From Streptomyces sp. NA02950 (lineage in GTDB: Bacteria; Actinomycetota; Actinomycetes; Streptomycetales; Streptomycetaceae), in the NCBI RefSeq assembly GCF_013364155.1, contig NZ_CP054916.1:4103501-4167500 (forward strand): a DNA stretch of 64,000 bases, read 5' to 3'. Under the pieces are notes generated by a model, which was not told the origin of the DNA, did no database searches, and saw nothing but the letters and a program-made list of their open reading frames with translations. Every line of letters starts with the position of its first letter. The first letter of the stretch is position 1. The position numbers were made by a program, and so were the translations under genes. Below are positions 54,589 through 63,044 of this stretch, in pieces.

Positions 54589-55815
54589 GTGATCGCGAAC
54601 GTATCGGCACACCGGCGGGCGAACGCCTTCGCCAAGGCCCTGGAGGCCCTGGAGGCCCTGGAGAGCAAGCACCAGGCCACCCGGGACGAGACGCCGCACC
54701 AGCAACCCGGCTCATCGGCGGAGAGCGCCGAGCAGAGACGGATGGTGGCCCTGGCGAGCGGGCTCGGCGAGCTGCCGGCACCGGTATTGGACCCCGAGGT
54801 CAGGACCACACAGCGGGCCCAGCTGATCGCCGCCATGGAAGCGGCCTTCGCCGAGGGCGGCCCACGCGTGCCCGAGCAGCGCCGCCGCCCCGGCGGCGCC
54901 CACCGCGCCAAGCCACCGGTGTCCAGACTGCGGCCCCGTTCGCGCTGGTCCAAGGGGCTCGCGGCCGGGGGGCTCACGGTCGGGGTCGCGGCGGGCGCGT
55001 TCGGCGGGGTCGCCGCGGCCAGTTCGGACGCCCTGCCGGGCGACACCCTCTACGGGTTCAAGCGCGGCATGGAGGACCTGAAGCTGGAGATGGCGGACGG
55101 CGACGCCGCGCGGGGCCGGATCTATCTGGACCAGGCGTCGACACGGATGAGCGAGGCGCGCCGACTGATGGAGCGGGCCCGCTCCGGCGAGCTGGACCAC
55201 GATTCACTGCGTGAGATCCGCCGCGCCCTGACCGGTATGCGCCATGACGCGTCCGAGGGCCACCGGCTGCTGCACCAGGTCTACGAGCGGGATGGTTCGC
55301 TCGGCCCGATGCAGGAGCTGTCCTCCTTCGCCAAGGCCCACCGCGACAGCTGGAGCCAGCTGCGCGAGCGGCTGCCGTTCCAGCTCGCGGACGTCCGGGA
55401 CGAGGTGAGCTCGGTCTTCGCCGCCATAGACCAGGAGGTCGGCCCGCTCCAGCCGCTGCTGCCCACCACCAAGGACCAGCGGAGCCACTCGGGCCGGCCG
55501 GGCGCCGAGGCGCCGCAGCGCTCGGGCGGGGTCTCGCCGGAGCGCCATCCGTCCTCGGCCTCGGCCGCCCCGAGCGGCGGCCGCACCGACGAGACCAGCC
55601 GGCCGCGTCCGTCGGCCCCCGTCGCGTCCGAGGACCAGGGGCTGATCGGCGGTACGGGCGATCTGCTCGACCCGCCGGCCGGTGCCGTGACGCCGAGCCC
55701 GTCCCCGGGCCGCGGCGACACCGGCAGCAAGCCGACGCAGCCGGACATCACCATTCCGCCGCTGCTGCCCGACCTACTGCCGGGCCTCGACCTCAACGGC
55801 GACGACACGAGGTGA
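54589..55815 (+). CDS. rsbN: Membrane anti-sigma factor RsbN
   Basis: Inhibitor of BldN, 408 residues. A cytoplasmic N-terminal 110 residues (AHRRANAFAKALEALE) should bind the sigma factor and carries no zinc ZAS motif; a single helix near 124-145 (GLAAGGLTVGVAAGAFGGV) crosses the membrane; the outer part begins with a DUF5667 helical domain (LPGDTLYGFKRGMEDL) and ends in a Pro/Ser/Gly-rich tail. GTG start after AGGAGG. Confidence 0.95.
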   Translation: MIANVSAHRRANAFAKALEALEALESKHQATRDETPHQQPGSSAESAEQRRMVALASGLGELPAPVLDPEVRTTQRAQLIAAMEAAFAEGGPRVPEQRRRPGGAHRAKPPVSRLRPRSRWSKGLAAGGLTVGVAAGAFGGVAAASSDALPGDTLYGFKRGMEDLKLEMADGDAARGRIYLDQASTRMSEARRLMERARSGELDHDSLREIRRALTGMRHDASEGHRLLHQVYERDGSLGPMQELSSFAKAHRDSWSQLRERLPFQLADVRDEVSSVFAAIDQEVGPLQPLLPTTKDQRSHSGRPGAEAPQRSGGVSPERHPSSASAAPSGGRTDETSRPRPSAPVASEDQGLIGGTGDLLDPPAGAVTPSPSPGRGDTGSKPTQPDITIPPLLPDLLPGLDLNGDDTR

Positions 55816-55823
55816 CCACGTCG

Positions 55824-55850
55824 GCGGCCGGTGATGCCACCACCGGCCGC
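55824..55850 (+). terminator. Terminator after rsbN
   Basis: Perfect 10-bp arms (55824-55833 and 55841-55850) with a 7-base loop, nine bases after the stop. It may also serve the convergent acyltransferase gene. Confidence 0.75.
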
Positions 55851-55914
55851 CCGCGCCGGACTCCGTCCGTCGGGGCATGGGGCACGCCCCCATGACGTCG
55901 GCCCGCTCACCGGC

Positions 55915-56973
55915 TCAGAAGAACACCGACCGCCGCTGCACCAACAATTTGTAGAGGGTGTGCTGGATCGTTTCTCGTACCTGGTCGGTGAGGTTGAACA
56001 TCAGCATCGGGTCGTCCGCCGCCTCCGGCGGATGCCCGTCTGTCGGGATCGGCTCACCGAACTGGATGGTCCACTTCGTCGGCAGCGGCACCGCGCCCAG
56101 CGGCCCGAGCAGCGGGAAGGTCGGCGTGACCGGGAAGTACGGCACACCCAGCAGTCGCGCCAGCGTCTTCGCGTTCCCCACCATCGGATAGATCTCCTCC
56201 GCGCCCACGATCGAGCACGGCACGATCGGCGCCCCCGCGCGCAGCGCCGTCGAGACGAAGCCGCCGCGTCCAAAGCGCTGGAGCTTGTACCGCTCGGAGA
56301 ACGGCTTGCCGATCCCCTTGAAGCCCTCCGGCATCACCCCGACCACCTCGCCGCGCTCCAGCAGCAGCTGGGCGTCCTCGGCGCAGGCCAGGGTGTGGCC
56401 CGCCTTGCGCGCCAGCTCGTTGATGACGGGCAGCATGAAGACCAGATCGGCGGCGAGCAGCCGCAGATGGCGGTCGGCCGGATGGTTGTCGTGCACCGCG
56501 ACCTGGAGCATCAGCCCGTCCAGCGGCAGCACCCCGGAGTGGTTGGCGACCACCAGCGCGCCACCGCTGTCCGGGATGTTCTCGATGCCCTTCACCTCGA
56601 CCCGGAAGTACTTCTCGTACATCGGGCGGAGCAGTGACATCAGGACCTGGTCGGTGAGGTCGTGGTCGTAGCCGAAGTCGTCGACCTCGTAGTCACCGGT
56701 GATCCGGCGGCGCAGAAAGCTCAGCCCGTGGGCGAGTCTGCGCTCCCAGTCGCCGCCGCCCGGGGCGCGCTTGGGCGGGTGCGGCGGCAGGGGCGGCACC
56801 GCGGAGGCCGCCGTGGTGGCTTCGGTGGCGTCGGCTCCCTGCCCCAGCTCCTCGTCGCGCTGCTGCGGTACGGGTTTCAGCGAGCCCTGGGACCGCTTGG
56901 CGCGTCCCGGACGGGGGCCCTTTCTCCGGGACCGCGGATCCTCACCGAACGGAATGACCTTGGCATCCGCCAT
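55915..56973 (-). CDS. Lysophospholipid acyltransferase family protein
   Basis: PlsC-type acyltransferase of 352 residues. The HxxxxD catalytic motif is NHSGVLPLD, with FMLPVIN, MPEGFKGIGKPFSERYKL, and PIVPCSIVGAEEIYP completing the acyl-acceptor site. The N-terminal 90 residues are charged and probably disordered. GAGGAG lies nine bases before the ATG. It follows the epimerase by 14 bases, so the two form an operon. Confidence 0.92.
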   Translation of the reverse strand: MADAKVIPFGEDPRSRRKGPRPGRAKRSQGSLKPVPQQRDEELGQGADATEATTAASAVPPLPPHPPKRAPGGGDWERRLAHGLSFLRRRITGDYEVDDFGYDHDLTDQVLMSLLRPMYEKYFRVEVKGIENIPDSGGALVVANHSGVLPLDGLMLQVAVHDNHPADRHLRLLAADLVFMLPVINELARKAGHTLACAEDAQLLLERGEVVGVMPEGFKGIGKPFSERYKLQRFGRGGFVSTALRAGAPIVPCSIVGAEEIYPMVGNAKTLARLLGVPYFPVTPTFPLLGPLGAVPLPTKWTIQFGEPIPTDGHPPEAADDPMLMFNLTDQVRETIQHTLYKLLVQRRSVFF

Positions 56974-56987
56974 GGTGGTTGCGCTCC

Positions 56988-58031
56988 TCAATTCTGGGCG
57001 CCGGCGGGCAGCAGCGCGGCGAGCCGGTCGATGGTACGGGCGAGGGTCTCGGGCGGGAGCAGCCCGGGACCGCGGCTGTGCACGTAGTCCGCGAAGGCGC
57101 CGGCGGTGGTGTGCTCGGGTTCGAAACCCAGGGTCTCGCGCATCTCGTTGGTCGACACGACCCGGCCGTGGGTGAGCAGCCGGACCTGCTCGGGCGAGAA
57201 GTCGGTGACGCCGAGGGAGCGCAGCGCGGTACGGGCCCAGCGGAGGGTGGGCAGCAGCAGCGGCAGGGTGGGGCGGCCGAGCCGCCTGGCGGCCTGGGAG
57301 AGCAGCAGTACCCCGTCCCCGGCGATGTTGAACGTGCCGCTGTTGAGGGTGCCGCGGCGGGGCTCGGAGGCGGCGATCCGCAGCACCTCGATGGCGTCCT
57401 TCTCGTGGACGAACTGGAGCCGGGGGTCGTAGCCGATGACGGTGGGCAGCACCGGCAGCGCGAAGTACTCGGCGAGCGGGGAGTCCGCGCACGGCCCCAG
57501 GATATTGGCGAAGCGCAGCACGCACACCGCGACATCGGGGCGGCGCCGGGCGAAGCCGCGGACATAGCCCTCGACCTCGACGGTGTCCTTGGCGAAGCCG
57601 CCGCTGGGCAGCGATTTGGGGGGCGTGGTCTCGCCGAAGACGGCGGGGTCGCGGGGCGCCGAGCCGTACACATTGGTGCTGGACTTGACCACGAGCCGCT
57701 GGACCGACGGGGCCTTCTGGCAGGCACCGAGCAGCTGCATGGTGCCGATGACGTTGGTCTCCTTGACGGAGGCCCGGTTGCTGCGGGCGCCGAGCGGGGT
57801 GCCGTTGATGTCCATGTGGACGACGGTGTCCACGCCGAACTCGGCGAGCAGCTTCCCGATCGTGGGGTGGCGGATGTCGGCCCGGACGAAGTCGGCGCCG
57901 CCGAGGTGGTGTTCGGGTGCCACGGCGTCCACGCCGATCACCCGGTCGACATCGGGCTCACGCTGTATGCGCCGTACGAAACGACCTCCCAGCCGGCGTG
58001 CGACTCCGGTGACGAGCACGACCTTTCCCAA
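56988..58031 (-). CDS. NAD-dependent epimerase/dehydratase
   Basis: Extended SDR of 347 residues. The start is a TTG preceded by GGAAGGAAGG nine bases away, giving MGKVVLVTGVARRLGGRF; a GTG seven codons upstream would lie inside the ribosome site. TGVARRLGG binds NAD, with VVKSSTNVYGSAP providing Ser and Tyr. The active-site Tyr-Lys spacing is less clear than in sugar epimerases. It lies downstream of the bS22 gene and is likely to act on a lipid or sugar. Confidence 0.9.
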   Translation of the reverse strand: MGKVVLVTGVARRLGGRFVRRIQREPDVDRVIGVDAVAPEHHLGGADFVRADIRHPTIGKLLAEFGVDTVVHMDINGTPLGARSNRASVKETNVIGTMQLLGACQKAPSVQRLVVKSSTNVYGSAPRDPAVFGETTPPKSLPSGGFAKDTVEVEGYVRGFARRRPDVAVCVLRFANILGPCADSPLAEYFALPVLPTVIGYDPRLQFVHEKDAIEVLRIAASEPRRGTLNSGTFNIAGDGVLLLSQAARRLGRPTLPLLLPTLRWARTALRSLGVTDFSPEQVRLLTHGRVVSTNEMRETLGFEPEHTTAGAFADYVHSRGPGLLPPETLARTIDRLAALLPAGAQN

Positions 58032-58194
58032 GATCAGCGCCTTCCTTCCCACCCTCGTCCGAGCTGGGCTGTGCCGAACACCGTAACCGGTTGATGTTGC
58101 ACTGTGATGACCACTCGCCGCGCCGACCGGCGTTTTAAGCCGTGGCCACGGCTGTGACCGGGGTCACCGCGGGGGCGGAAGCCGTACATACACC

Positions 58195-58225
58195 GCAGCC
58201 CTCCCACCGGCGGTGGAAGGGCTGC
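58195..58225 (-). terminator. Terminator after the bS22 gene
   Basis: Near-perfect 14-bp arms (58195-58208 and 58212-58225, one mismatch) around a 3-base loop, 23 bases beyond the bS22 stop. Confidence 0.7.
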
Positions 58226-58248
58226 GGGACGGACACAGCGTCGCTTGC

Positions 58249-58347
58249 TTACTTCTTGTTGCGACGCTGGACGCGCGTGCGCTTGAGCAGCTTGCGGTGC
58301 TTCTTCTTGGCCATCCGCTTACGCCGCTTCTTGATAACAGAGCCCAC
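58249..58347 (-). CDS. 30S ribosomal protein bS22 (AURKAIP1/COX24-domain peptide)
   Basis: 32-residue, very basic peptide beginning [16 protein letters not shown] and ending VQRRNKK. It matches bS22, a small actinobacterial ribosomal protein first seen bound to the mycobacterial small subunit near the decoding centre. GTG start with GAGGG before it. Often missed because of its length. Confidence 0.93.
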   Translation of the reverse strand: MGSVIKKRRKRMAKKKHRKLLKRTRVQRRNKK

Positions 58348-58480
58348 GACTACCCTCGCTCACTTCGAATCACTCGGTGCGGGGCGTCCGAGCCCACACG
58401 ACCTACATCGGGCCAGCCTACCCGGCACCGAGCGAACCACGTAATCCGAGGGTCTTCCGCAGGCCCGTACCGGACCGGAC

Positions 58481-58690
58481 CTAAGCGGACTCCACCCCCA
58501 CATAGGACTCGCGGAGGTATTCATGAACCGCTTGCTCTGGGACCCGGAAGGACCTGCCCACCCGGATCGCCGGCAGATGACCGCTGTGCACCAAGCGGTA
58601 CACGGTCATCTTGGACACTCGCATCACCGAGGCAACTTCCGCCACGGTCAGAAACTGAACCTCGTTCAGAGGCCTTTCGCCAGCAGCCAT
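58481..58690 (-). CDS. bdtA: Excisionase-type helix-turn-helix regulator, BdtA-like
   Basis: 69-residue MerR-like DNA-binding protein: EVQFLTVAEVASVMRVSKMTVYRLVHSGHLPAIRVGRSFRVPEQAV covers the helix-turn-helix and the recognition wing (listed here as EVQFLTVAEVASVMRV, then SKMTVYRLVHSGHLP, then IRVGRSFRV). By position beside bldN and bS22 it corresponds to SCO3328 (bdtA), a reported BldD target; that naming is from memory. A half BldD box (TGACACA) lies just upstream. The ATG is the one before the conserved domain. Confidence 0.88.
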   Translation of the reverse strand: MAAGERPLNEVQFLTVAEVASVMRVSKMTVYRLVHSGHLPAIRVGRSFRVPEQAVHEYLRESYVGVESA

Positions 58691-58818
58691 GACACACCTG
58701 AACCTTCCGCACATGTCGGGCACCGGCTTCCCCTCCGGTGACTCCTGGTCGCATGCGCGCTCCTCCCCAGATTAGGGGCGCGTGATGCAAGTGGGGAAGA
58801 GGAGTAGCTATCGGACGC

Positions 58819-59640
58819 CTACTGTGACAGACACGCCCGATTGAGTACATAGCGAGTGAGCGGCCGGTAGCAATCAGGCCGCACAGCGTCATCAAGCGGA
58901 ACGGCGACCGACACCCGCCCCTCGGCCTCCCCGACGAACAGCGCGGGGTCGTCGGTGTCCCCCGGCCCCATGGCCTCAAAGCCCAGCTGACCTGCTCCGC
59001 AGACCCATCCGTGGTCCCCGATCACCAGTCCCGGCAGGGTGCCGCCGGACGCCGCGGCGCAGCCCAGCGCGACCCGAACCGGGAGCGGGGAGTGACTGTG
59101 GGCGCCCGGCTCACTCGGGCTCGGGCGGGCGCCGGGCTCCCGCACCATCGCGACTCCTTGTACGTAGACGAGCTGGTACATACGTACTCCGAACCGGGTG
59201 GTTATGTCGACACATCTACCCTGCCCCGGGGTGAGCACACGACATCCGGCCGCCGAGAGCGCCGACGCCAACGAGGCGTAGAAACCGAGGAGTCGGTGGG
59301 GATGGCCGGTGCCGAGCAGGACGGGGAGACGGTCCCGGGCGGCGGCCCGCAGCCGGGCCGCGAAGGCATCCAGGGCGGTGATCGTCCGCTCTGGGTCGAT
59401 CACATCCTGACCTGAAGTGTGAGCCGGATTGATCGAAACTCCGCATTTGTCGCCCATCAGGCGAAGCAAATCCAGGAACAACCAGTCGTTTTCGGGCTCG
59501 AGGCCGAGCAGCACCCGGGGATCCCGGGCGGCGAAGTGCCGGTAGCGGCGCAGGCTCTCCTCCCGGCTGGTGGCCACCGGTCCGGCGAGCCGCGCCGCCA
59601 GCAGATGCGCACGCAGCGAGGCGGTACTCAACACGCCCAC
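58819..59640 (-). CDS. Conserved actinobacterial protein, phosphatase-like
   Basis: 273 residues with conserved features at both ends: LLGLEPENDWLFLDLLRLMG, LLGTGHPHRLLGFYASLA, and a C-terminal IGDHGWVCGAGQLGFEAMG that leads to PLTRYVLNRACLSQ. Such proteins are annotated as phosphatases in Streptomyces. GTGHPHR and GDHGWV may bind metal, but I cannot assign a reaction. A Ser/Pro-rich insert of about 20 residues near 175 splits the fold. Confidence 0.85.
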   Translation of the reverse strand: MGVLSTASLRAHLLAARLAGPVATSREESLRRYRHFAARDPRVLLGLEPENDWLFLDLLRLMGDKCGVSINPAHTSGQDVIDPERTITALDAFAARLRAAARDRLPVLLGTGHPHRLLGFYASLASALSAAGCRVLTPGQGRCVDITTRFGVRMYQLVYVQGVAMVREPGARPSPSEPGAHSHSPLPVRVALGCAAASGGTLPGLVIGDHGWVCGAGQLGFEAMGPGDTDDPALFVGEAEGRVSVAVPLDDAVRPDCYRPLTRYVLNRACLSQ

Positions 59641-59722
59641 GATGCTGACGGATCATGGCGGCCCGCTGCCGGGGAACGCCCCGAGACCCCACGGTTGGCC
59701 TAACGACCGCCGGAGCGAGCCG

Positions 59723-60895
59723 CTACGGAAGCAGGCCGTGGTGCGGGAACACCGCCCGGCGGGTCGCCAGGATCGACTGGTCCAGCCGGTCCGCCGGGTC
59801 GTAACCGGACTCCGCGAAGTCCCGCCAGCGCGGCTCGCGTCCGTCCGTCATCCGGCGCGGCGCCTCCAGACGCGTCCGCCGGTAGACCTCCCGCCGCCAG
59901 TCCTCCGGCACCTCCGTCGCGGGTGCCATCGGACGCCCGGCCGCGATCGCCACCAGATGCGTCCACGACCGCGGCACCACCTCCACCACCGCGTAGCCGC
60001 CGCCCCCGAGCGCGACCCACCGCCCCTCGGTGAGGTCGTGCGCCAGCTGGTGGCAGCTCTCCGCGACCGCCCGCTGCGCGTCCACGGTCACCCCCAAGTG
60101 GGCGAGCGGATCCTCGATATGGGTGTCCGCGCCGTGCTGCGTCACCAGCACCTGCGGCCGGAACGCGGCCAACAGCTCCGGCACCACCGCGTGGTACGCC
60201 CGCAGCCATCCGGCGTCCCCGGTACCGGCCGGCAGCGCCAGGTTCACCGCACTGCCCTCGGCACCGTCCCCGCCCGTCTCCTCGGGCCAGCCGGTCTGCG
60301 GGAAGAGCGTGCGGGGGTGTTCGTGCAGAGAGATCGTCAGCACCCGCGGATCGTCCCAGAAGGCCGTCTGCACCCCGTCCCCGTGGTGCACGTCGACGTC
60401 CACGTACGCGACCCGCTCGGCGCCCAGCTCCAGCAGCCGCGCCACGGCCAGCGCCGCGTCGTTGTAGATACAGAACCCGGCCGCGCCACCGGGCATCGCA
60501 TGGTGCAGCCCGCCCGCGAAGTTCACCGCGTGCAGCGCCTCACCGCGCCATACGCTCTCCGCCGCGCCCACCGACTGACCGGCGATCAGCGCCGACGCCT
60601 CGTGCATCCCGGCGAACGCCGGGTCGTCCATGGTCCCGAGCCCGTAGGAACCGTCCGCCGACGCCGGATCCGCCGAGGCCCGCCGCACCGCGTCGATGTA
60701 CTCCTGGCGGTGGACCAGCCGGAGCGTCGAATCCCCGGCCGCCTTGGCAGCCACCACCCCGACCGCCCGGTCCAGCCCGAACGCCTCGACCAGTCGCATG
60801 GTCAACGCGAGCCGGACCGGGTCCATCGGATGCCCGGTGCCGAAGTCGTATCCGGTTACTTCCTCATCCCACATCAACTGTGCGCGGCCGCTCAT
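59723..60895 (-). CDS. acuC: Acetoin utilisation/histone deacetylase-type hydrolase
   Basis: Zinc-dependent deacetylase of 390 residues in the class I/II histone deacetylase superfamily. FAGGLHHAMPGGAAGFCIYNDA, VDVDVHHGDGVQ and LVTQHGADTH are the active-site segments with the Asp/His zinc ligands. AcuC proteins deacetylate acetyl-CoA synthetase and related enzymes in other bacteria. The ATG lies 32 bases inside the preceding MFS gene, so translational coupling is expected. Confidence 0.94.
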   Translation of the reverse strand: MSGRAQLMWDEEVTGYDFGTGHPMDPVRLALTMRLVEAFGLDRAVGVVAAKAAGDSTLRLVHRQEYIDAVRRASADPASADGSYGLGTMDDPAFAGMHEASALIAGQSVGAAESVWRGEALHAVNFAGGLHHAMPGGAAGFCIYNDAALAVARLLELGAERVAYVDVDVHHGDGVQTAFWDDPRVLTISLHEHPRTLFPQTGWPEETGGDGAEGSAVNLALPAGTGDAGWLRAYHAVVPELLAAFRPQVLVTQHGADTHIEDPLAHLGVTVDAQRAVAESCHQLAHDLTEGRWVALGGGGYAVVEVVPRSWTHLVAIAAGRPMAPATEVPEDWRREVYRRTRLEAPRRMTDGREPRWRDFAESGYDPADRLDQSILATRRAVFPHHGLLP

Positions 60896-62084
60896 GACCG
60901 TCACCGTATCTGGCTGGTACAGGAGCGAACGACCGCGCATACGGCATCGTCGCGAGCACCAGCGCCATCGGCACCAGCATGGCGCCCCGGTAGCTCCACG
61001 CGCCACCGAGTGCGCCCACGAGCGGTGAGCCGACCAGGAAGCCGACGTAGTTGAAGATGTTCAGGCGGGCGACGGCGGCGTCGGACGCCCCGGGGAACAG
61101 CCGCCCGGCGGCCGCGAAGGTCTGCGGCACCAGCACGCACAATCCGAGCCCCAGCAGCAGGAAGCCGAGCAGCCCCGCCCAGGGGCCGGGCGCCGTCGCG
61201 ACCACCGCGAAACCACCGGCCGCCAGCAGCGTTCCGGCCCGGACCACGGCGACGGCACCGAAGCGCCGTACCCCGAGGTCACCGAAGGAACGGCCGAGGA
61301 GGGTGATCACCATGTAGACGTTGTACGGGAGGGTGGCCAGCTGCTCGGAGCTGTGCAGCACGTCCTCCAGGTACTTGGCGCCCCAGTTGGAGACGGTCGA
61401 GTCGCCGATATAGGTGAACGCCATGACGAGGCAGAGCGGCAGCAGTGGCCTCATGCCCACGGGTGCGCCGGCGGCTTGGGCGGCGGGTGCCGCCTCGGGG
61501 CGGCCCGTGTCCCGCTGGTCCACGTACCAGCGGGAGGCGACGAGGGCGACCGGCACCAGCAGGGCGACCACCGGTGCGTAGAGCGCGGGCAGCGGTATCT
61601 CCCCGTGGGCGCCCGCCCAGGCCGAGGTGGCACCGGTGATCCCGCCCAGGCTGTACGCGGCGTGGAAGCCGAGCATGATGCTCCGCCCGTACGCGCGTTG
61701 CAGGCTCACCCCGAGCATGTTCATGGACGCGTCGAGCGCCCCGACGGTCAGGCCGAACCCCCCGAGGGCGAGGGCGGCCTGCCACACGGCCGTGCCCGAA
61801 CCCGCGGCGAGCAGGGCGAGCGAGACAACGGGCTGCACCCAGCGGAGCACCTGGCCCGGCCGCACCCGCTTCACCAGGTACGCGGTGCCCACGCTCCCGA
61901 CGCCCGCGAGGATCGGCACGGCGGCGAGGAAGGCGGGCAGCAGCCCGTCGGATATCCCGTAGCGGTCCTGGAGCGCGGGGATCCGGGTCACCAGCAGAGC
62001 GAAGATCGCGCCCTGGACGAAGAAGCTGAGGGTCAGTGCGGTCCGGCCGTGTCGCAGACGCGGGGTCGGGCGCGTATCCGTCAT
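60864..62084 (-). CDS. Major facilitator superfamily transporter
   Basis: 406-residue, twelve-helix transporter. The N-terminal half shows GGFGLTVGALDASMNMLG and a GFHAAYSLGGITGA segment close to those of the YbjJ/fucose-permease-like MFS group. Its last 11 codons overlap acuC by 32 bases. Substrate unknown; a sugar or an organic acid is likely from relatives. Confidence 0.92.
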   Translation of the reverse strand: MTDTRPTPRLRHGRTALTLSFFVQGAIFALLVTRIPALQDRYGISDGLLPAFLAAVPILAGVGSVGTAYLVKRVRPGQVLRWVQPVVSLALLAAGSGTAVWQAALALGGFGLTVGALDASMNMLGVSLQRAYGRSIMLGFHAAYSLGGITGATSAWAGAHGEIPLPALYAPVVALLVPVALVASRWYVDQRDTGRPEAAPAAQAAGAPVGMRPLLPLCLVMAFTYIGDSTVSNWGAKYLEDVLHSSEQLATLPYNVYMVITLLGRSFGDLGVRRFGAVAVVRAGTLLAAGGFAVVATAPGPWAGLLGFLLLGLGLCVLVPQTFAAAGRLFPGASDAAVARLNIFNYVGFLVGSPLVGALGGAWSYRGAMLVPMALVLATMPYARSFAPVPARYGDGHERPRTVDVG

Positions 62085-62109
62085 GGCCGTGGAGCGTACG
62101 GCCAGACGC

Positions 62110-62766
62110 CTACCTGTGGGTAGCCGCGAGCAGTTGGGGAAGCTCGGCCATATCCGCGAACAGCGCCTGGGCGGCCGCCAGCTTGTCCGGCGGTGTCATC
62201 GCCGTGTAGCCGTAGACGTCCATCTCCGCGGCCACGGCGGCCTGAACGCCGAGGGGGCTGTCCTCGATGACCGCGCAGTGCCGGGGCGCGACGCCCATCC
62301 GCTCGGCGGCGTGCAGAAACAGATCGGGCGCGGGCTTACCGCGGCCCACGTCCTCGGAGCTGAAGATGCGCTCCTCGCCGAAGAGTTCGTACAGCCCCGT
62401 CTTCCGCAGGGCGACCCTGATCCGCTCATGGCTTCCGGAGGAGGCGACGCAGAACGGAACGCTGTCCGCACGCAGCTTCTCCAGCACCGTGCGCGCACCG
62501 GTCACCGCCTCCAGCTCACGGGCGAACGCGTCGAAGACACGGCCGTGGAAGGTGGTGTCGAAGTCCGCCGGAAGGCGCTGTCCGGTGCGAGCCAGGACCA
62601 GTTCATGGATGCGGTGCATGGCGGACCCCATGTAGTCGCGTAGGGAGTCCTCGTAGCTGGTGGGGTGTCCCAGACTGGTGAGATGGGCGGCGAGGATCCG
62701 ATTGGAGATGGGCTCGCTGTCGACGAGCACCCCATCGTTGTCGAAGATGACCAGGTCGTAGCGCAT
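62110..62766 (-). CDS. HAD-family hydrolase, beta-phosphoglucomutase-like
   Basis: 218 residues of HAD subclass IA: FDNDGVLVDSEPISN (nucleophile Asp), CVASSGSHERI, GRGKPAPDLFLHA and IEDSPLGVQAA are motifs I to IV. A cap domain lies between motifs I and II. Typical activities are phosphoglycolate or sugar-phosphate phosphatase, or beta-phosphoglucomutase. 25 bases before the MFS gene on the same strand. Confidence 0.94.
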   Translation of the reverse strand: MRYDLVIFDNDGVLVDSEPISNRILAAHLTSLGHPTSYEDSLRDYMGSAMHRIHELVLARTGQRLPADFDTTFHGRVFDAFARELEAVTGARTVLEKLRADSVPFCVASSGSHERIRVALRKTGLYELFGEERIFSSEDVGRGKPAPDLFLHAAERMGVAPRHCAVIEDSPLGVQAAVAAEMDVYGYTAMTPPDKLAAAQALFADMAELPQLLAATHR

Positions 62767-62803
62767 GCCGCCAGCCTACAAAGGGGCCGCGAACGGGCAA
62801 TGG

Positions 62804-62845
62804 AAAAAGCCCGGTCGGGAGACTGGGCTCCCAACCGGGCTTTTT
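62804..62845 (-). terminator. rRNA operon terminator
   Basis: On the minus strand, a stem of about 17 bp (one wobble) with an 8-base loop ends in a run of T (gggcttttt), 10 bases beyond 5S. A true intrinsic terminator. Confidence 0.93.
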
Positions 62846-62854
62846 CTAAAGATT

Positions 62855-62973
62855 GTTCGGCGGCGTCCTACTCTCCCACAGGGTCCCCCCTGCAGTACCA
62901 TCGGCGCTGAAAGGCTTAGCTTCCGGGTTCGGAATGTAACCGGGCGTTTCCCTAACGCAATGACCACCGAAAC
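62855..62973 (-). rRNA. rrf: 5S ribosomal RNA
   Basis: About 119 bases from GTTTCGGTGGTCATTGCG to CGCCGCCGAAC on the minus strand, with the conserved loop CCGAACCCGGAAGCTAAG. End positions are approximate by a base or two. Confidence 0.96.
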
Positions 62974-63044
62974 ACTATAAAGTTGAACCGGACATGGACA
63001 CGGTTCATTACTTCAGAACCAACACAGTGGACGCGAGCAACTGA

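Noticed and set aside
58665..58705. Full BldD box upstream of bdtA
   Set aside because: Only the half-site TGACACA matches the consensus; the other half has three mismatches, so it is not listed as a site.
62974..63044. tRNA in the 23S-5S spacer
   Set aside because: The 71 bases lack any cloverleaf; spacer only.
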